Shown: in pieces, positions 25,895 to 35,674 of the stretch
Position numbering within the stretch: the stretch's first letter is position 1
How the letters are laid out: the number at the start of each line of letters is the position of its first letter
NCBI GenBank assembly: GCA_018401455.1
Contig: JAGYKU010000005.1
Coordinates: 32,470-96,469, forward strand
Origin: Flavobacteriales bacterium
GTDB lineage: Bacteria > Bacteroidota > Bacteroidia > Flavobacteriales_D > Parvicellaceae
Direction of reading: 5' to 3'
DNA: 64,000 bases
Notes under the pieces: model-generated
The model's input: the letters and a program-made list of their open reading frames with translations, nothing else
What the model was told of the DNA's origin: nothing
Database searches by the model: none
Translations under genes and position numbers: made by a program

Positions 25895-26754
25895 AAAGAT
25901 TGTATTCTTTTATTTATACTTTTACTTCTTTGGTTGTATAGAACACCAGAGTTTTATTACACCCAAAACGATTTAAAGTACCAATATCACGATATTGTTG
26001 CAGAAGGTATAGTTCCCAAAGTTGGTGATTACCTAACAGTCTATCTGCAATACAAAAACTTAGACGATTCTATTTTTTATGATTCGCAGCAAACATCTTA
26101 TGATGGAACAAACCTAATTGTTTTGGGTAAACCAAGTGTAAAAGGAGGCATTGAAGAAGGATTCGCACAATTGATTGAAGGAGATAGTGTTTCCTTTTTA
26201 TTGCGAGTCAATTATTTTTTGAAAATTATTTAAATAAAGAACTTCCTGAATTTTTAGATTGTAAACAGAAATCAAAATTGTATTGAGATTGCTCAAAGTA
26301 GAAACACCCAAAAGCGTATAAAAAAAGAAAAGATAATGAAATTGCTAAATTAGGAAGGATAGAATTTGGATGTAATGCAGGAAATTATTGATTCGTGGAA
26401 AGCCAATAATGAAGTGGGTGAAAATGTCAATGGGATTTTTATGTCTATACAAGATAATGACTTGCAATTAGAAGGGTAAGAAGAGAGAAATGGTAAAAGT
26501 AAAATACAAAGGCTATTATCCCAATGGGAAAGTATTTTATGACAATACTGGAAGCTATAGCATCCAGAAGATGAATTCAAAGTGGGAAAAACTATTGGTC
26601 AAAACATTGAAGGAATGAAAATCGTATTACTCAAATGTGTTATGGACAAAAGCAAAAGTATTAATCCCATCATTCTGGGTTTTAGCGATGGAGAAGTCAA
26701 GGTTTAGTTCCTCCATACGCCACTTATTTTGAGATTGAGTCCATAAGTGAATAA
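25887..26754 (+). pseudogene. Second FKBP-type isomerase lipoprotein (two FKBP-like domains), frameshifted
   Basis: Begins with an ATG overlapping the previous gene by 8 bp and a lipoprotein signal (FYFFGC). After a shift near 25940 the frame runs through PEFYYTQNDLKYQYHDIV and VGDYLTVYLQYKNLDDSIFYDS (first FKBP-like domain, to about 26215). After more shifts come ELPEFLDCKTEIKI, EIIDSWKANNEVGENVNGIFMSI, and a second FKBP domain (MVKVKYKGYYPNGKVFYDN, VGKTIGQNIEGMKIV, GLVPPYATYFEIESI). Stop at 26752-26754. It is probably in an operon with the GldI-like gene and would fold exported proteins in the periplasm. Confidence 0.6.
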
Positions 26755-26953
26755 ATAGGTGATTTTCTTCTTGTAAACAGTTTTTATAGTATTTCAAGGT
26801 TTTATTAAGAAACAGGAACTTTTTTGAAATTCAAAATGTTTTTTTTATCGAATGAATACATACACGTTAACATCTTGTAGAATAGTTGATTGCGGTCTTT
26901 TTGTGCGTAATTATTTGATTTATAATTTATTATTACTAAAATAAAAGTTAATT

Positions 26954-26987
26954 TTTGATTTTATCTCAAAGTAATAGTTTACATTTG
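26954..26987 (+). promoter_or_regulatory. Promoter of cspA
   Basis: TTTG at 26954-26957 and TACATTTG at 26980-26987 are 22 bp apart. 25 bp of leader follow before the cold-shock ATG. Confidence 0.65.
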
Positions 26988-27012
26988 TGGTATATTAAAA
27001 TAAATTACAATA

Positions 27013-27209
27013 ATGAACAAAGGAACAGTAAAGTTCTTCAATGAAACTAAAGGATTTGGTTTCATCAGTGAAGACGATTCAAAACAGAGCATTTCTGCAC
27101 ACGCATCAGGTTTATTGATGAAACCGTGAAGGAGATTCAGTAGAATTTGGAAGGTAAAAAGGATTGAACGGTAAATGTTAAACCATTTAATATTTTTCAC
27201 ATACTTTAA
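27013..27209 (+). pseudogene. cspA: Cold-shock domain protein, frameshifted
   Basis: MNKGTVKFFNETKGFGFI is the standard CspA start with RNP1 (KGFGFI). Then SEDDSKQ, HASGL, TVKEGDSVEFE and finally VNVKPF occur in different frames, so at least three indels interrupt a protein of about 64 residues. Cold-shock proteins are single-domain RNA chaperones. The gene has a good promoter and terminator, which argues it is functional in the organism and that the sequence is faulty here. Confidence 0.75.
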
Positions 27210-27216
27210 AACTTGG

Positions 27217-27247
27217 AAAACTCATCTAAATTTTAGATGAGTTTTTT
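27217..27247 (+). terminator. Terminator of cspA
   Basis: A perfect 14-bp stem pairs aaaactcatctaaa with tttagatgagtttt and a T run follows. Confidence 0.9.
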
Positions 27248-27375
27248 GTGCCAATTTTAATTGAGAAACAAATATTCACTAGTTCAAAAACTATTTTCAT
27301 ATAGAATTGTTGTAAATATAGAATTTTGATGAGCCGAGTGGCTAAATCTAAAAAGTATCTATATTCCTTTGCATT

Positions 27376-28084
27376 ATGGCTGAAGAAGTAAAACCTTATA
27401 AAGATTCCGAAAAAGGAAAAAGAACAAGTTGCCGACATGTTCGACAATATTTCTGAAAATATGATTTCCTCAATCATTTGTTATCTATGGAATCGATAAA
27501 TTGTGGAGAAAAAGGCAGTAAAGTTGATTTCCAAAAAAGAACCTAAAGATATTTTAGATATCGCAACGGGGACTGGAGATTTTGCTATTGAATCTCTAAA
27601 ATAAACCTAAAGCCATTACTGGAGTAGATATTTCTAACTGTTGGAAAAAGGTAAAGAAAAATGATTAAAAAGGGATATGACAAAATCATAACTTTACAAT
27701 ACGGAGATTCCGAAAACTTGCCTTGAAGACAATTCTTTGATGCCATCACTCGTTGGATTTGGAGTAAGAAATTTCTGAAACCTTGAAAAAGGACTAAGTG
27801 AAATGTTTGTGTGCTTGAATGAGGTATTGTTGCTGTTTTAGAATTTTCCAAACCAAAGAAATTTCCTGTAAAACAAACTTATAATTTTTACTCTAAATAT
27901 ATTATTCCTAAAGTAGGGAAAAGCATTTCAAAAGACAAACTGGCTTATGCTTATCTTCCTGAATTGTAGCTGCATTTCCAGAAGGACAAGCCTTTTTGGA
28001 TATTTTACAAAAAGTAGGTTATTCAGATTTGGATAGAAAAGAGGTTTCTGAGGAATTGCAACGATTTATTTGGGTCAGAAATAA
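27376..28084 (+). pseudogene. menG: Demethylmenaquinone methyltransferase, frameshifted
   Basis: The gene reads across frames as MAEEVKPYKDSEKG, EQVADMFDNISENY, SKKEPKDILDIATGTGDFAI (SAM site), KPKAITGVDIS, KIITLQYGDSENLPF, DAIT.GFGVRNF, LSEMF, VAVLEFSKP, YNFYSKYIIPKVG and AYAYLPE...FPEGQAFLDILQKVGY. It ends with the family tail GIATIYLGQK and a stop at 28082-28084. This is the UbiE/MenG enzyme that adds the last methyl group of menaquinone, the respiratory quinone of Bacteroidota. I count at least eight indels over 700 bp, with conserved motifs intact on either side. Confidence 0.8.
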
Positions 28085-28990
28085 ATCCAATGTCCTTTCA
28101 TTTTCCGTTGCTCAACTCTAATGTGGGAGCAGGGAATTTTATCCAACCAAAAGAGCCGAAGAGGGTTTTGAATACTTTTCGTTTCCATTTTACTTGAGTT
28201 AAATCAACATCTATAGATAAGAAGGATTGCCTATATCTATTGAATTGTCCACATAAATCTGGGTTTTCAGTACAAAAGCTTCTCAGAGTCTTCTCGTCCT
28301 GTAATCATTTCTTGAGCGCCATGTAACCAATAGCAAGATTGGAGCCATGATGGAAATTTATTATTTTTTCAAAAAAAATAAGGATTTGAGATTGGCACCG
28401 ATCCAATAGGTTTGACCATTGTAATCTTTTTATAAAAATTTTTCAAAAAAAATGAACTTCCCAATACATTTGGTCTGTAGGAAGCAAAATCTGTTAAATG
28501 TGCACTGAACTTTAACTTTATTTTTGTTTTTGCCATAATAATTCTTGTCCAGCAACTAGCATAATCCACCAGTGTTGGCAGCCATATCTCCCCAACTAAA
28601 TCCCTGCCTGCAGATGTCCCATCGAGGATTTCTACGCCTGTTAAATAAACTAAGCCTAGCGATCCACCAATTAGCAGCATTTTTAGATTTCATACCACTC
28701 CATTTCATAGTTTCTATGCCTACCAAACCAACGTAATAACTCGTCATGGCGTGTCCGGCTTTGTCCATATACATATCCAATCCAAATTGTCGTTGAATGA
28801 ATGTAGCGAAGTTCTTGGATAATTTTGTACCAAACCTCATTGAGCATTATCAAGGAAGAAGAGGCGCCAACAAATCTCTGCTGCCCAAACTATGCTTCTT
28901 TTTTATTTAAAGTATCGAATATTCAAAAGTTTTTGTGATGAATTTGATAAGAAAACTCAAACAAAAACGATAACAGTATTATTTTAAAAG
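28075..28990 (-). pseudogene. DUF2279-family (YfiM-like) protein, heavily frameshifted
   Basis: Reading the minus strand across frames gives NEVWYK, FNDNLDW, MDKAGHAMTSYYVG, WSGMKSKNAANWW, LVYLTGVEILDGTSAG, GFSWGDMAANTGG, RPNVLGSSF, KDYNGQTYWIGANLKS, MITGRE and PAPTLE, then after correction NGKMKGHWIYF-stop. That is the DUF2279 pattern, a predicted membrane-associated or secreted protein of unknown function. The start cannot be fixed; a hydrophobic segment lies near 28940-28980. The corrected stop lies 10 bp inside the end of menG on the other strand. Confidence 0.6.
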
Positions 28991-29009
28991 ACTTTTGATG
29001 ACTTGTAGT

Positions 29010-32000
29010 TTATCTAAATAAGAATATGCTTCCAGAATATCTTTTTCCATTAATATCTAATATGTACATATACGTTCCATTAGTGCATTCTTCGCCAGAG
29101 GAGGTTCTTCCGTCCCATTGTATATAATTACCCATACTTTTAAACATCAATTGTCCCCAACGATTAAAGACTTGAAAATCTACACATTCGTAAATTCTAC
29201 CTGGCACTTCAATTTTGAAATAATCATTTTGGTTATCTCCATTAGGTGTGAAAACATTAGGAATATAAACTTGGTAATAATCGTCAAAAGTAAGCGCATT
29301 ATCTGTAATAGTAGCAGTAGTAGGACACCCTTCAGCATTGGTCACAGTGAGCGTAGTAGAAAAACTATTTCCATAAGGGAAGGTATGGCTTGTGTTTTCT
29401 TGTGTATCCGTTACACCATCATTAAAATCCCATAAGAAAGAAATTCCATCTATACTCGTATTGGTAAATTCAACAAAAATACCTTCACAAGCAGGCACAA
29501 TTTCATAATCGAAAGAAGCCGTAGGTTCGCTGTAAATACTCACGACTACACTATCTTGATCTACGCAACCAGCAATGTTTGAAACGGTAACAAAATAAGT
29601 AGTAGAAGCAGTAGGCGTAGCCACAGGATTTGAAATTGTAGCATCAGAAAGTCCTGTTACAGGCGTCCAAGTATAAGCGTTGCCCACAGAACCAAACACG
29701 TTCAACTGCACACTTTCCCCCGGACAAACAGCAGTATCAGGAGAAGTCTGAATCCTAAATACATTTACCATCACAGTATCGCTATTTACACAACTATTCG
29801 AATCAATTCCTACTACCAAATAAAGCGTAGTACTATCAGGCGAAGCAATAGGGGTTGCAATGGTATTATTGTCTAAAGAATTAGAAGGCGACCAAGTATA
29901 TGAATCAGCCCCTGAAGCCAAAAGATTAGCACTTCCTCCAATACAAATGTCCACATCATTTCCTGCATCAATTGTAGGTAAAGGATTTACAATTACCACA
30001 ACCGTATCCGAATTCACACAATTGTTATTGTCTGTGCCATTCACAACATAACTAGTTGTATCACTAGGTCCTGCCATAGGATTAGGAATATTGGTGTTCG
30101 ACAATCCCAGAGCAGGAGACCAAACAAAATTATTTGCCCCCGAAGCCTGTAATTGAACACTATCCCCAATACAAACCTGAACATCGTTCCCCGCTGAGAC
30201 AACAGGTAAAATATTCACCGCTACCTCCACAGAATCCACATTCACACAACCATTACCATCCGTACCAGTAACATAAAAAGTAGTGGTTGCAGTATTAAAA
30301 GCATCAGGATTAGCAATGGTCAAATCACTTAAATCTGGTGTTGGTGACCAAACATAATTCAAAGCCCCAGTAGCCAAAAGAGAAACTGTATCCCCAATAC
30401 AAATTACTTCATCATTTCCTGCATCCACAATAGGCAAATCATTTACTACAATTCTTACCGTATCTGAATTCACACACAAATTTCCATCCGTACCCGTAAC
30501 AATATAATCCATCGTAGCAGAAGGATCCGCAATAGGATTATCAATAGTAGTATTCGAAAGACTATCCGCAGGCGACCAAACGTAATTCAATGCCCCCGAA
30601 GCCTGAAGTTGAGCAAAATCACCCACACAAATCGTATCGTTAAGACCTGCATCCACAACAGGTAAATTAAATATCGTAACCAGAACTGTGTCCGTGTTTA
30701 CACAACTATTACCATCCGTTCCAGTCACAACGTACTCAGTAGTTATTGTAGGACTCGCCATAGGATTATCAATCGTTGCATTCGACAAACCAGAAGCAGG
30801 AGACCAAATATAAGTATTCGCTCCAGAGGCTTGTAATTGCGTATCATCATTCAGACAAATAGCCACATCACCGCTGGCAACTACCACCGGCAAAAGATTT
30901 ACAAATATTTCAATAGAATCTGTATTAGAACAGCCATTGGCATCCGTACCTGTAACATAAAAAGTGGTGGTTATTGTATTAAAAGCATCAGGATTGGCAA
31001 TGGTCAAATCACTTAAATCAGGTGTTGGAGACCATACATAATTTGCTGCTCCAGTTGCCAAAAGAGGAATCGTATCCCCAATACAAATCACTTCATCATT
31101 TCCTGCATCCACAATAGGCAAATCATTTACCACAATTCTTACCGTATCTGAATTCACACACAAATTTCCATCCGTACCCGTAACAATATAATCAGTCGTA
31201 GCAGAAGGATCCGCAATAGGATTCGCAATAGCCACATTCGAAAGACTATCCGCAGGCGACCAAACGTAATTCAATGCCCCAGAAGCCTGAAGTTGAGCAA
31301 AATCACCCACACAAATCGTATCGTTAAGACCAGCATCCACAACAGGTAAATTATTCACCGTAATCTCAACCGTATCCGCATTCGTACAACCAAAAACATC
31401 CGTTCCTGTCACAATATATTCCGTAGTTACCGTTGGAAAAGCCAAAGGATTATTAATTAAAGAATCAGAAAGCGAAACTTGTGTATTCCAAACATAATCC
31501 ACCGCCCCTGAAGCCGAAAGTTGAATCGTATCATTGATACAAATAGCATCATCACTTCCAGCCGAGATATTCGGTAAACTTCTCATCGTAATTTCTATAG
31601 AATCAATCCCATTACAAGTATCATTGTTGGTCACCAAATAAAACATAGTCGTCACCGTAGGAAACGCCATTGGATTGGCCGAAGTAGGATCATCCAACAA
31701 TCCCGCTGGCGACCAAAGATAAGTAGTATTGGCACCTTCCGCAGAAGGATTCCCCCCAATCATAATCGTATCACCTGGACAAATCGTAGTATCTGCACCA
31801 GCCTCCGTAGGTACTTCGTCAAAAACAGTAACAAAAACCGTATCCGTATCCACACAACCATTACCATCTGTTACAGTAAGAATATATTCCGTATCCACAG
31901 CAGGATTGATAATAGGCGTGAAAATATTCGGATCACTCAAACCAGAAGTAGGAGTCCAAATAGGCGTTCCAGATCCAGCACCATCAAGGGTTTCAGAAGC

Positions 32001-34490
32001 CACAGAACCACCATTACTAGTACTGATACAAATACCTTTATCCTCACCAGCATCAGTAGTAGGCAAAGGATTTACAGTCACCACAATGGTATCACTATCT
32101 TCACAACCACTGATATCAGTAGCCGTAACAATATACTGTTGCGTAGCAGAAGGAGAAACGAATGGATCGGCAATAGTTACATCACTAATGTTTACATTAG
32201 GTGACCAAAGATAATCCACAGCTCCTGTTGCATTCAATTGAATGGTGTCACCTTCACAAATTGAAATGTCTAATCCTGCGTCAACTGAAGGAGTATTGTT
32301 AATAGTTACAGTTACTTGATTAGTATCTGTACAAACGCCAGTAAAACCAATTACAGTGTAAGTGGTTGTTGCAATTGGGCAAGCAAGCGGATTAGATAAT
32401 GTTGAGTCATCCAAACTGATACTCGGTTCCCAAGCGTAAGTTGAGGCGCCAGATACTGAAAGTGTTACACAATTGTTTTCACAAACTGCTGTATCATTAC
32501 TTGTGGTAAGCGTAAAACTTGGGCTCACATTAACCACAACTGAATCTGTCTTGATACAACCTTCAGAATTGGTTTGTTCTAAGTAGTATGTTGTAGTATT
32601 AGTAGGCGATGCAAAAGGATTTAGCACATTGGGGTCAGAAAGAGAGGTTGTAGGAGTCCAAGTGAAAGTTCCGTTACTTATAAATCCTTGTAATTGAACA
32701 GAATCTCCATTACAAATTGTTGTGTCAACACCTGCTTCAACATCAGGAATACTCACATTTATCATTACAGAATCCACTCCAAAACAACCACCTCCAATAT
32801 CTATTAAAAGTGTATATTGAGTAGTGTCAGTTGGAGAAACTGTTGGTGTTAAAGTAGTTCCTCCAGTAATATTAATATTAGGTGTCCAACTTGCTATAAA
32901 ACCTGGCCCAGCAGTAGTAGTTCCAGAAAGTGTTATTGATTCACCCTCACAAATTGTTTGTTCCAATCCAGCATCTACTGAAGGAGCGGGTGTTATGGTT
33001 GTTTGATATTCTATACTTGAAGACAAACATCCAAATTGATTAGTAGCAGACACCGAAACCGAAGCTGCACCAACATTTGTCCATTCAATATCAATACTAT
33101 TTCCGTTGTCGGCAACAATATTTCCACCAGTAACTGTCCAGTTGTAGGTTTGTCCAGCAACCTGAGGTGTGGTGTAAGTTTCAGTTCCAAATTGACAAAT
33201 CACTTGTGCTCCAGAAATAGAAACTGGAGGAGGAACAGGGTTTACAAATATTTCATAAACATTATTAGCAGAATTGGGCGGACAGCCATCATCTGTAGCA
33301 GAGATTTGAAACTGGTATGGAGCAGTTCGTGCTTGACCACAAGCAGTTGTCCAACAAAAATCTGCAGAAGCACTTATGGCTCCTGTTACAGGAGAAGTAA
33401 TCGTTGCAGGAGGATTGGTTAGTGCAGGGTCGAAAATTGCACCAGAAGAAGTAATAGTCACATTATCTGTTGCGGGATCAGAATAACCATAAGTAAAACA
33501 TAATGTTTCTCCTTCTTCAATATTAAATACATTATTAGTTGTACCAAGATTAGGATCAATTACCGGAGCAGGATTAGGTGGACAATTCAACACTAAAAGT
33601 TGTAAATCTCTTCTTGTAATTCCAATTAAATTTCCATTTCTATATTCTCGAATTTCTATTGCTACAACATAATCTCCAGTTGTTGGTGGATAATAAGTAG
33701 TAAGTCCAGTGGAACCATTAATGCTATTAAAACCACCGGCACCAAATGGTTGAGCAGTACTGTAACCCCCAGCATAACCTACATTTTGAATAGGGTAGGT
33801 AAGGGTAGGAGTTTGAGGAGCAGGAGCAGGATTTACATTAGTAGCAACACCATTATAAGGCGTTACAAATGTAAATGTAAGTAAATCTCCATCAGGATCA
33901 AAGGCAGAATTTAAAATGGTCGTAGTATCACCCACACATAAAAAAGGAATTGGGTCATCTGTAAAAACAGGAGAACTATTGCCTAAAAGTGGAGGCGAAA
34001 TAAAAGCATAAAACGCCATAGATTGTTGTGGTTGTAAATTTACGATAGAGTTATTTCTACAACATCTTTCATAAACAATATGGTATCCTGTAAAATTGAG
34101 AGGTAAATCCACAAAGCCTTCATAAACTCCTTTAAAAATACAAGATCCAGCACCTACACTGCAATTACTGGGTTGATTGGGCTGAATGATATTTTGAGAA
34201 ACGAGATTAACGTTAACAGTTGTCAACAAAGTTTTATTTCCCCCTCCAGTGGGGTCATTTTGAACATTGTGAGTGTAAACTCCTACTGGTTGAATAGGAT
34301 TTTCTGGTTGTGGAATTTGTGAAGCAGAAGTACAATCGGTGTAAGTCGTCAATATTAGTTTGAATCTGTAATTACTTCCAAATTGACCAATATATTCGTA
34401 GCCGATGTTTCCTCCTATCAAGTGAGTGGCATAAGTTTGTAAACTTATGAATAAACTGAATATGGATAGAATGATTAATTTTTTTAGCAT
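29010..34490 (-). CDS. Giant T9SS surface protein with about 15 Ig-like repeats and type B sorting domain
   Basis: 1826 residues; the ATG at 34490 opens the signal peptide (MLKKLIILSIFSLF) and lies 4 bp after the stop of the preceding gene. Residues ~20-310 are a domain shared with that neighbour (THLIGGNIGYEYIG). From ~410 on, about fifteen repeats of ~75 residues follow the pattern VDAG.D..IC.GD, L.ASGA..Y.WSP, NP.A.P..TT.Y.VTGTD and C.N.DTV. A PKD-like domain (WDFNDG) precedes the C-terminal 85 residues (VFTPNGDNQNDYF, VFNRWGQLMF, GTYMYILDI), the gliding-motility/type B sorting domain used by T9SS. It is probably a surface adhesin. It contains a recent 684-bp-period internal duplication. 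Confidence 0.88.
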   Translation of the reverse strand: MLKKLIILSIFSLFISLQTYATHLIGGNIGYEYIGQFGSNYRFKLILTTYTDCTSASQIPQPENPIQPVGVYTHNVQNDPTGGGNKTLLTTVNVNLVSQNIIQPNQPSNCSVGAGSCIFKGVYEGFVDLPLNFTGYHIVYERCCRNNSIVNLQPQQSMAFYAFISPPLLGNSSPVFTDDPIPFLCVGDTTTILNSAFDPDGDLLTFTFVTPYNGVATNVNPAPAPQTPTLTYPIQNVGYAGGYSTAQPFGAGGFNSINGSTGLTTYYPPTTGDYVVAIEIREYRNGNLIGITRRDLQLLVLNCPPNPAPVIDPNLGTTNNVFNIEEGETLCFTYGYSDPATDNVTITSSGAIFDPALTNPPATITSPVTGAISASADFCWTTACGQARTAPYQFQISATDDGCPPNSANNVYEIFVNPVPPPVSISGAQVICQFGTETYTTPQVAGQTYNWTVTGGNIVADNGNSIDIEWTNVGAASVSVSATNQFGCLSSSIEYQTTITPAPSVDAGLEQTICEGESITLSGTTTAGPGFIASWTPNINITGGTTLTPTVSPTDTTQYTLLIDIGGGCFGVDSVMINVSIPDVEAGVDTTICNGDSVQLQGFISNGTFTWTPTTSLSDPNVLNPFASPTNTTTYYLEQTNSEGCIKTDSVVVNVSPSFTLTTSNDTAVCENNCVTLSVSGASTYAWEPSISLDDSTLSNPLACPIATTTYTVIGFTGVCTDTNQVTVTINNTPSVDAGLDISICEGDTIQLNATGAVDYLWSPNVNISDVTIADPFVSPSATQQYIVTATDISGCEDSDTIVVTVNPLPTTDAGEDKGICISTSNGGSVASETLDGAGSGTPIWTPTSGLSDPNIFTPIINPAVDTEYILTVTDGNGCVDTDTVFVTVFDEVPTEAGADTTICPGDTIMIGGNPSAEGANTTYLWSPAGLLDDPTSANPMAFPTVTTMFYLVTNNDTCNGIDSIEITMRSLPNISAGSDDAICINDTIQLSASGAVDYVWNTQVSLSDSLINNPLAFPTVTTEYIVTGTDVFGCTNADTVEITVNNLPVVDAGLNDTICVGDFAQLQASGALNYVWSPADSLSNVAIANPIADPSATTDYIVTGTDGNLCVNSDTVRIVVNDLPIVDAGNDEVICIGDTIPLLATGAANYVWSPTPDLSDLTIANPDAFNTITTTFYVTGTDANGCSNTDSIEIFVNLLPVVVASGDVAICLNDDTQLQASGANTYIWSPASGLSNATIDNPMASPTITTEYVVTGTDGNSCVNTDTVLVTIFNLPVVDAGLNDTICVGDFAQLQASGALNYVWSPADSLSNTTIDNPIADPSATMDYIVTGTDGNLCVNSDTVRIVVNDLPIVDAGNDEVICIGDTVSLLATGALNYVWSPTPDLSDLTIANPDAFNTATTTFYVTGTDGNGCVNVDSVEVAVNILPVVSAGNDVQVCIGDSVQLQASGANNFVWSPALGLSNTNIPNPMAGPSDTTSYVVNGTDNNNCVNSDTVVVIVNPLPTIDAGNDVDICIGGSANLLASGADSYTWSPSNSLDNNTIATPIASPDSTTLYLVVGIDSNSCVNSDTVMVNVFRIQTSPDTAVCPGESVQLNVFGSVGNAYTWTPVTGLSDATISNPVATPTASTTYFVTVSNIAGCVDQDSVVVSIYSEPTASFDYEIVPACEGIFVEFTNTSIDGISFLWDFNDGVTDTQENTSHTFPYGNSFSTTLTVTNAEGCPTTATITDNALTFDDYYQVYIPNVFTPNGDNQNDYFKIEVPGRIYECVDFQVFNRWGQLMFKSMGNYIQWDGRTSSGEECTNGTYMYILDINGKRYSGSIFLFR
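30262..30669. repeat. Internal duplication in the giant T9SS gene, copy 1
   Basis: 408 bp nearly identical to 30946-31353, exactly 684 bp (228 codons, three repeat units) away. Both copies encode the NDLPIVDAGNDEVICIGDT unit and parts of its neighbours. Confidence 0.75.
30946..31353. repeat. Internal duplication in the giant T9SS gene, copy 2
   Basis: Partner of 30262-30669. The low divergence, including synonymous sites, indicates recent unequal exchange or gene conversion. Confidence 0.75.
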
Positions 34491-34494
34491 GTTT

Positions 34495-35670
34495 TTATTG
34501 TATAATAATTTTTTCTGTTGCAATTGCGTTATTTGAATCTGTCAATTGTATAAAATAAGTTCCTTTGGATAAATGTGTTAAATCAATAGAGTGATTTTCG
34601 TTAGTGGAATTAATGTTTGTTTCTAAAAAAACATTTTGTCCATATAAATTAAAAATTGAAATTTCTTTAATGTTATTAATATTTTGAATTTCAAATAATC
34701 CATTATTTGGATTAGGGAATACTTTATATTTTTCAATAAGGTTTTTACTTGTGTTTAGTCCAGCATTGGGATTACCAACAACAAAAATATTATAATCACA
34801 TCTCGAAATTCCTATCAAGTTGCCATTTCTAAATTCCTTTATTTCGACTGAATAAACAAAACCTCCAACTTTATTTGAATAAAAAGTAATGTCCCCAGTG
34901 TTCGAATTGATACTACAATAACCACTTTCTCCAAAAATATTTGTAGCGGTATAACCACTTTCATAGATTATTTTTTGAATGGGATTAGGTAAAAAAGGAT
35001 GCGGAGGCGGAGCTATATTGAATGTGTTTGTAACTCCACTTAATGGAGTCACTAAACTGTATATCAAATCATCGTTATCTAAGTCAAAACTTAAATTATT
35101 TATTGTTATAGTATCACCAACACATTTTAACGTGACAGGGTCATTATTATACTTTGGAGAATTATTTTCCAAGATTGGAGGAGGAATATAAGCATGAAAA
35201 GCCATTCCTTGTTGATAATCTAGGTTGGTTAATAAATCACTTCTACAACATCTTTCATAATGAATATGATATCCGTTATAATTAAGAGGAAGGTCAATAA
35301 ATCCTTCGTAAATACCAATAGCGGTGCAACTATTTATGTTAAAATTGCAGCTTAAAGTAGAGTCTGATTTGATTACTGTGTGAATCAAATTCATACTTAA
35401 TGTAGCGTATAACTGTTTTTGAACACCACCAGTAGGGTTATTTTGAACATCATGAGTGTAGATACCTATAGGCTGTATGGCTCCTGGTTGTGGCTCAGAT
35501 GAATTGACCCCACAGTCAGCATAAGTTGTTAAGATTACTTTATATCTATAAAGATTACCAATTTCACCTATGTACTCATAACCTATATTTCCGCCTACAA
35601 TATGAGTCGCATTCGATTTGAAAACGAAAAGTAAACAGAATATGATCAATATGTACAACTTCTTTTTCAC
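34495..35670 (-). CDS. T9SS type A surface protein, short paralogue of the giant protein's N-terminus
   Basis: 391 residues from a GTG at 35670, chosen because it opens a signal peptide (VKKKLYILIIFCLLFVF) and lies 4 bp after the previous stop. Residues ~20-300 match the N-terminal domain of the following giant protein (ATHIVGGNIGYEYIG, YERCCRS, GYHIHYE). The C-terminal ~75 residues form the T9SS type A sorting domain (VFPNPNNGLFEI, LSKGTYFIQL, ATEKIII). The last 25 codons are DNA-identical to those of the upstream gene. It is the middle gene of a three-gene minus-strand operon. Confidence 0.85.
   Translation of the reverse strand: MKKKLYILIIFCLLFVFKSNATHIVGGNIGYEYIGEIGNLYRYKVILTTYADCGVNSSEPQPGAIQPIGIYTHDVQNNPTGGVQKQLYATLSMNLIHTVIKSDSTLSCNFNINSCTAIGIYEGFIDLPLNYNGYHIHYERCCRSDLLTNLDYQQGMAFHAYIPPPILENNSPKYNNDPVTLKCVGDTITINNLSFDLDNDDLIYSLVTPLSGVTNTFNIAPPPHPFLPNPIQKIIYESGYTATNIFGESGYCSINSNTGDITFYSNKVGGFVYSVEIKEFRNGNLIGISRCDYNIFVVGNPNAGLNTSKNLIEKYKVFPNPNNGLFEIQNINNIKEISIFNLYGQNVFLETNINSTNENHSIDLTHLSKGTYFIQLTDSNNAIATEKIIIQ
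34499..34574. repeat. 76-bp perfect repeat encoding the T9SS sorting tail, copy 1
   Basis: Identical to 35679-35754 at an offset of 1180 bp; encodes KGTYFIQLTDSNNAIATEKI on the minus strand. Confidence 0.85.
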
Positions 35671-35674
35671 AAAT

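Noticed and set aside
28369..28840. Two short overlapping minus-strand ORFs as separate genes
   Set aside because: They are pieces of one DUF2279 protein in different frames.
31729..33422. Plus-strand ORFs opposite the giant T9SS gene
   Set aside because: They are antisense shadows of a repetitive, stop-poor coding sequence with clear protein repeats on the minus strand.
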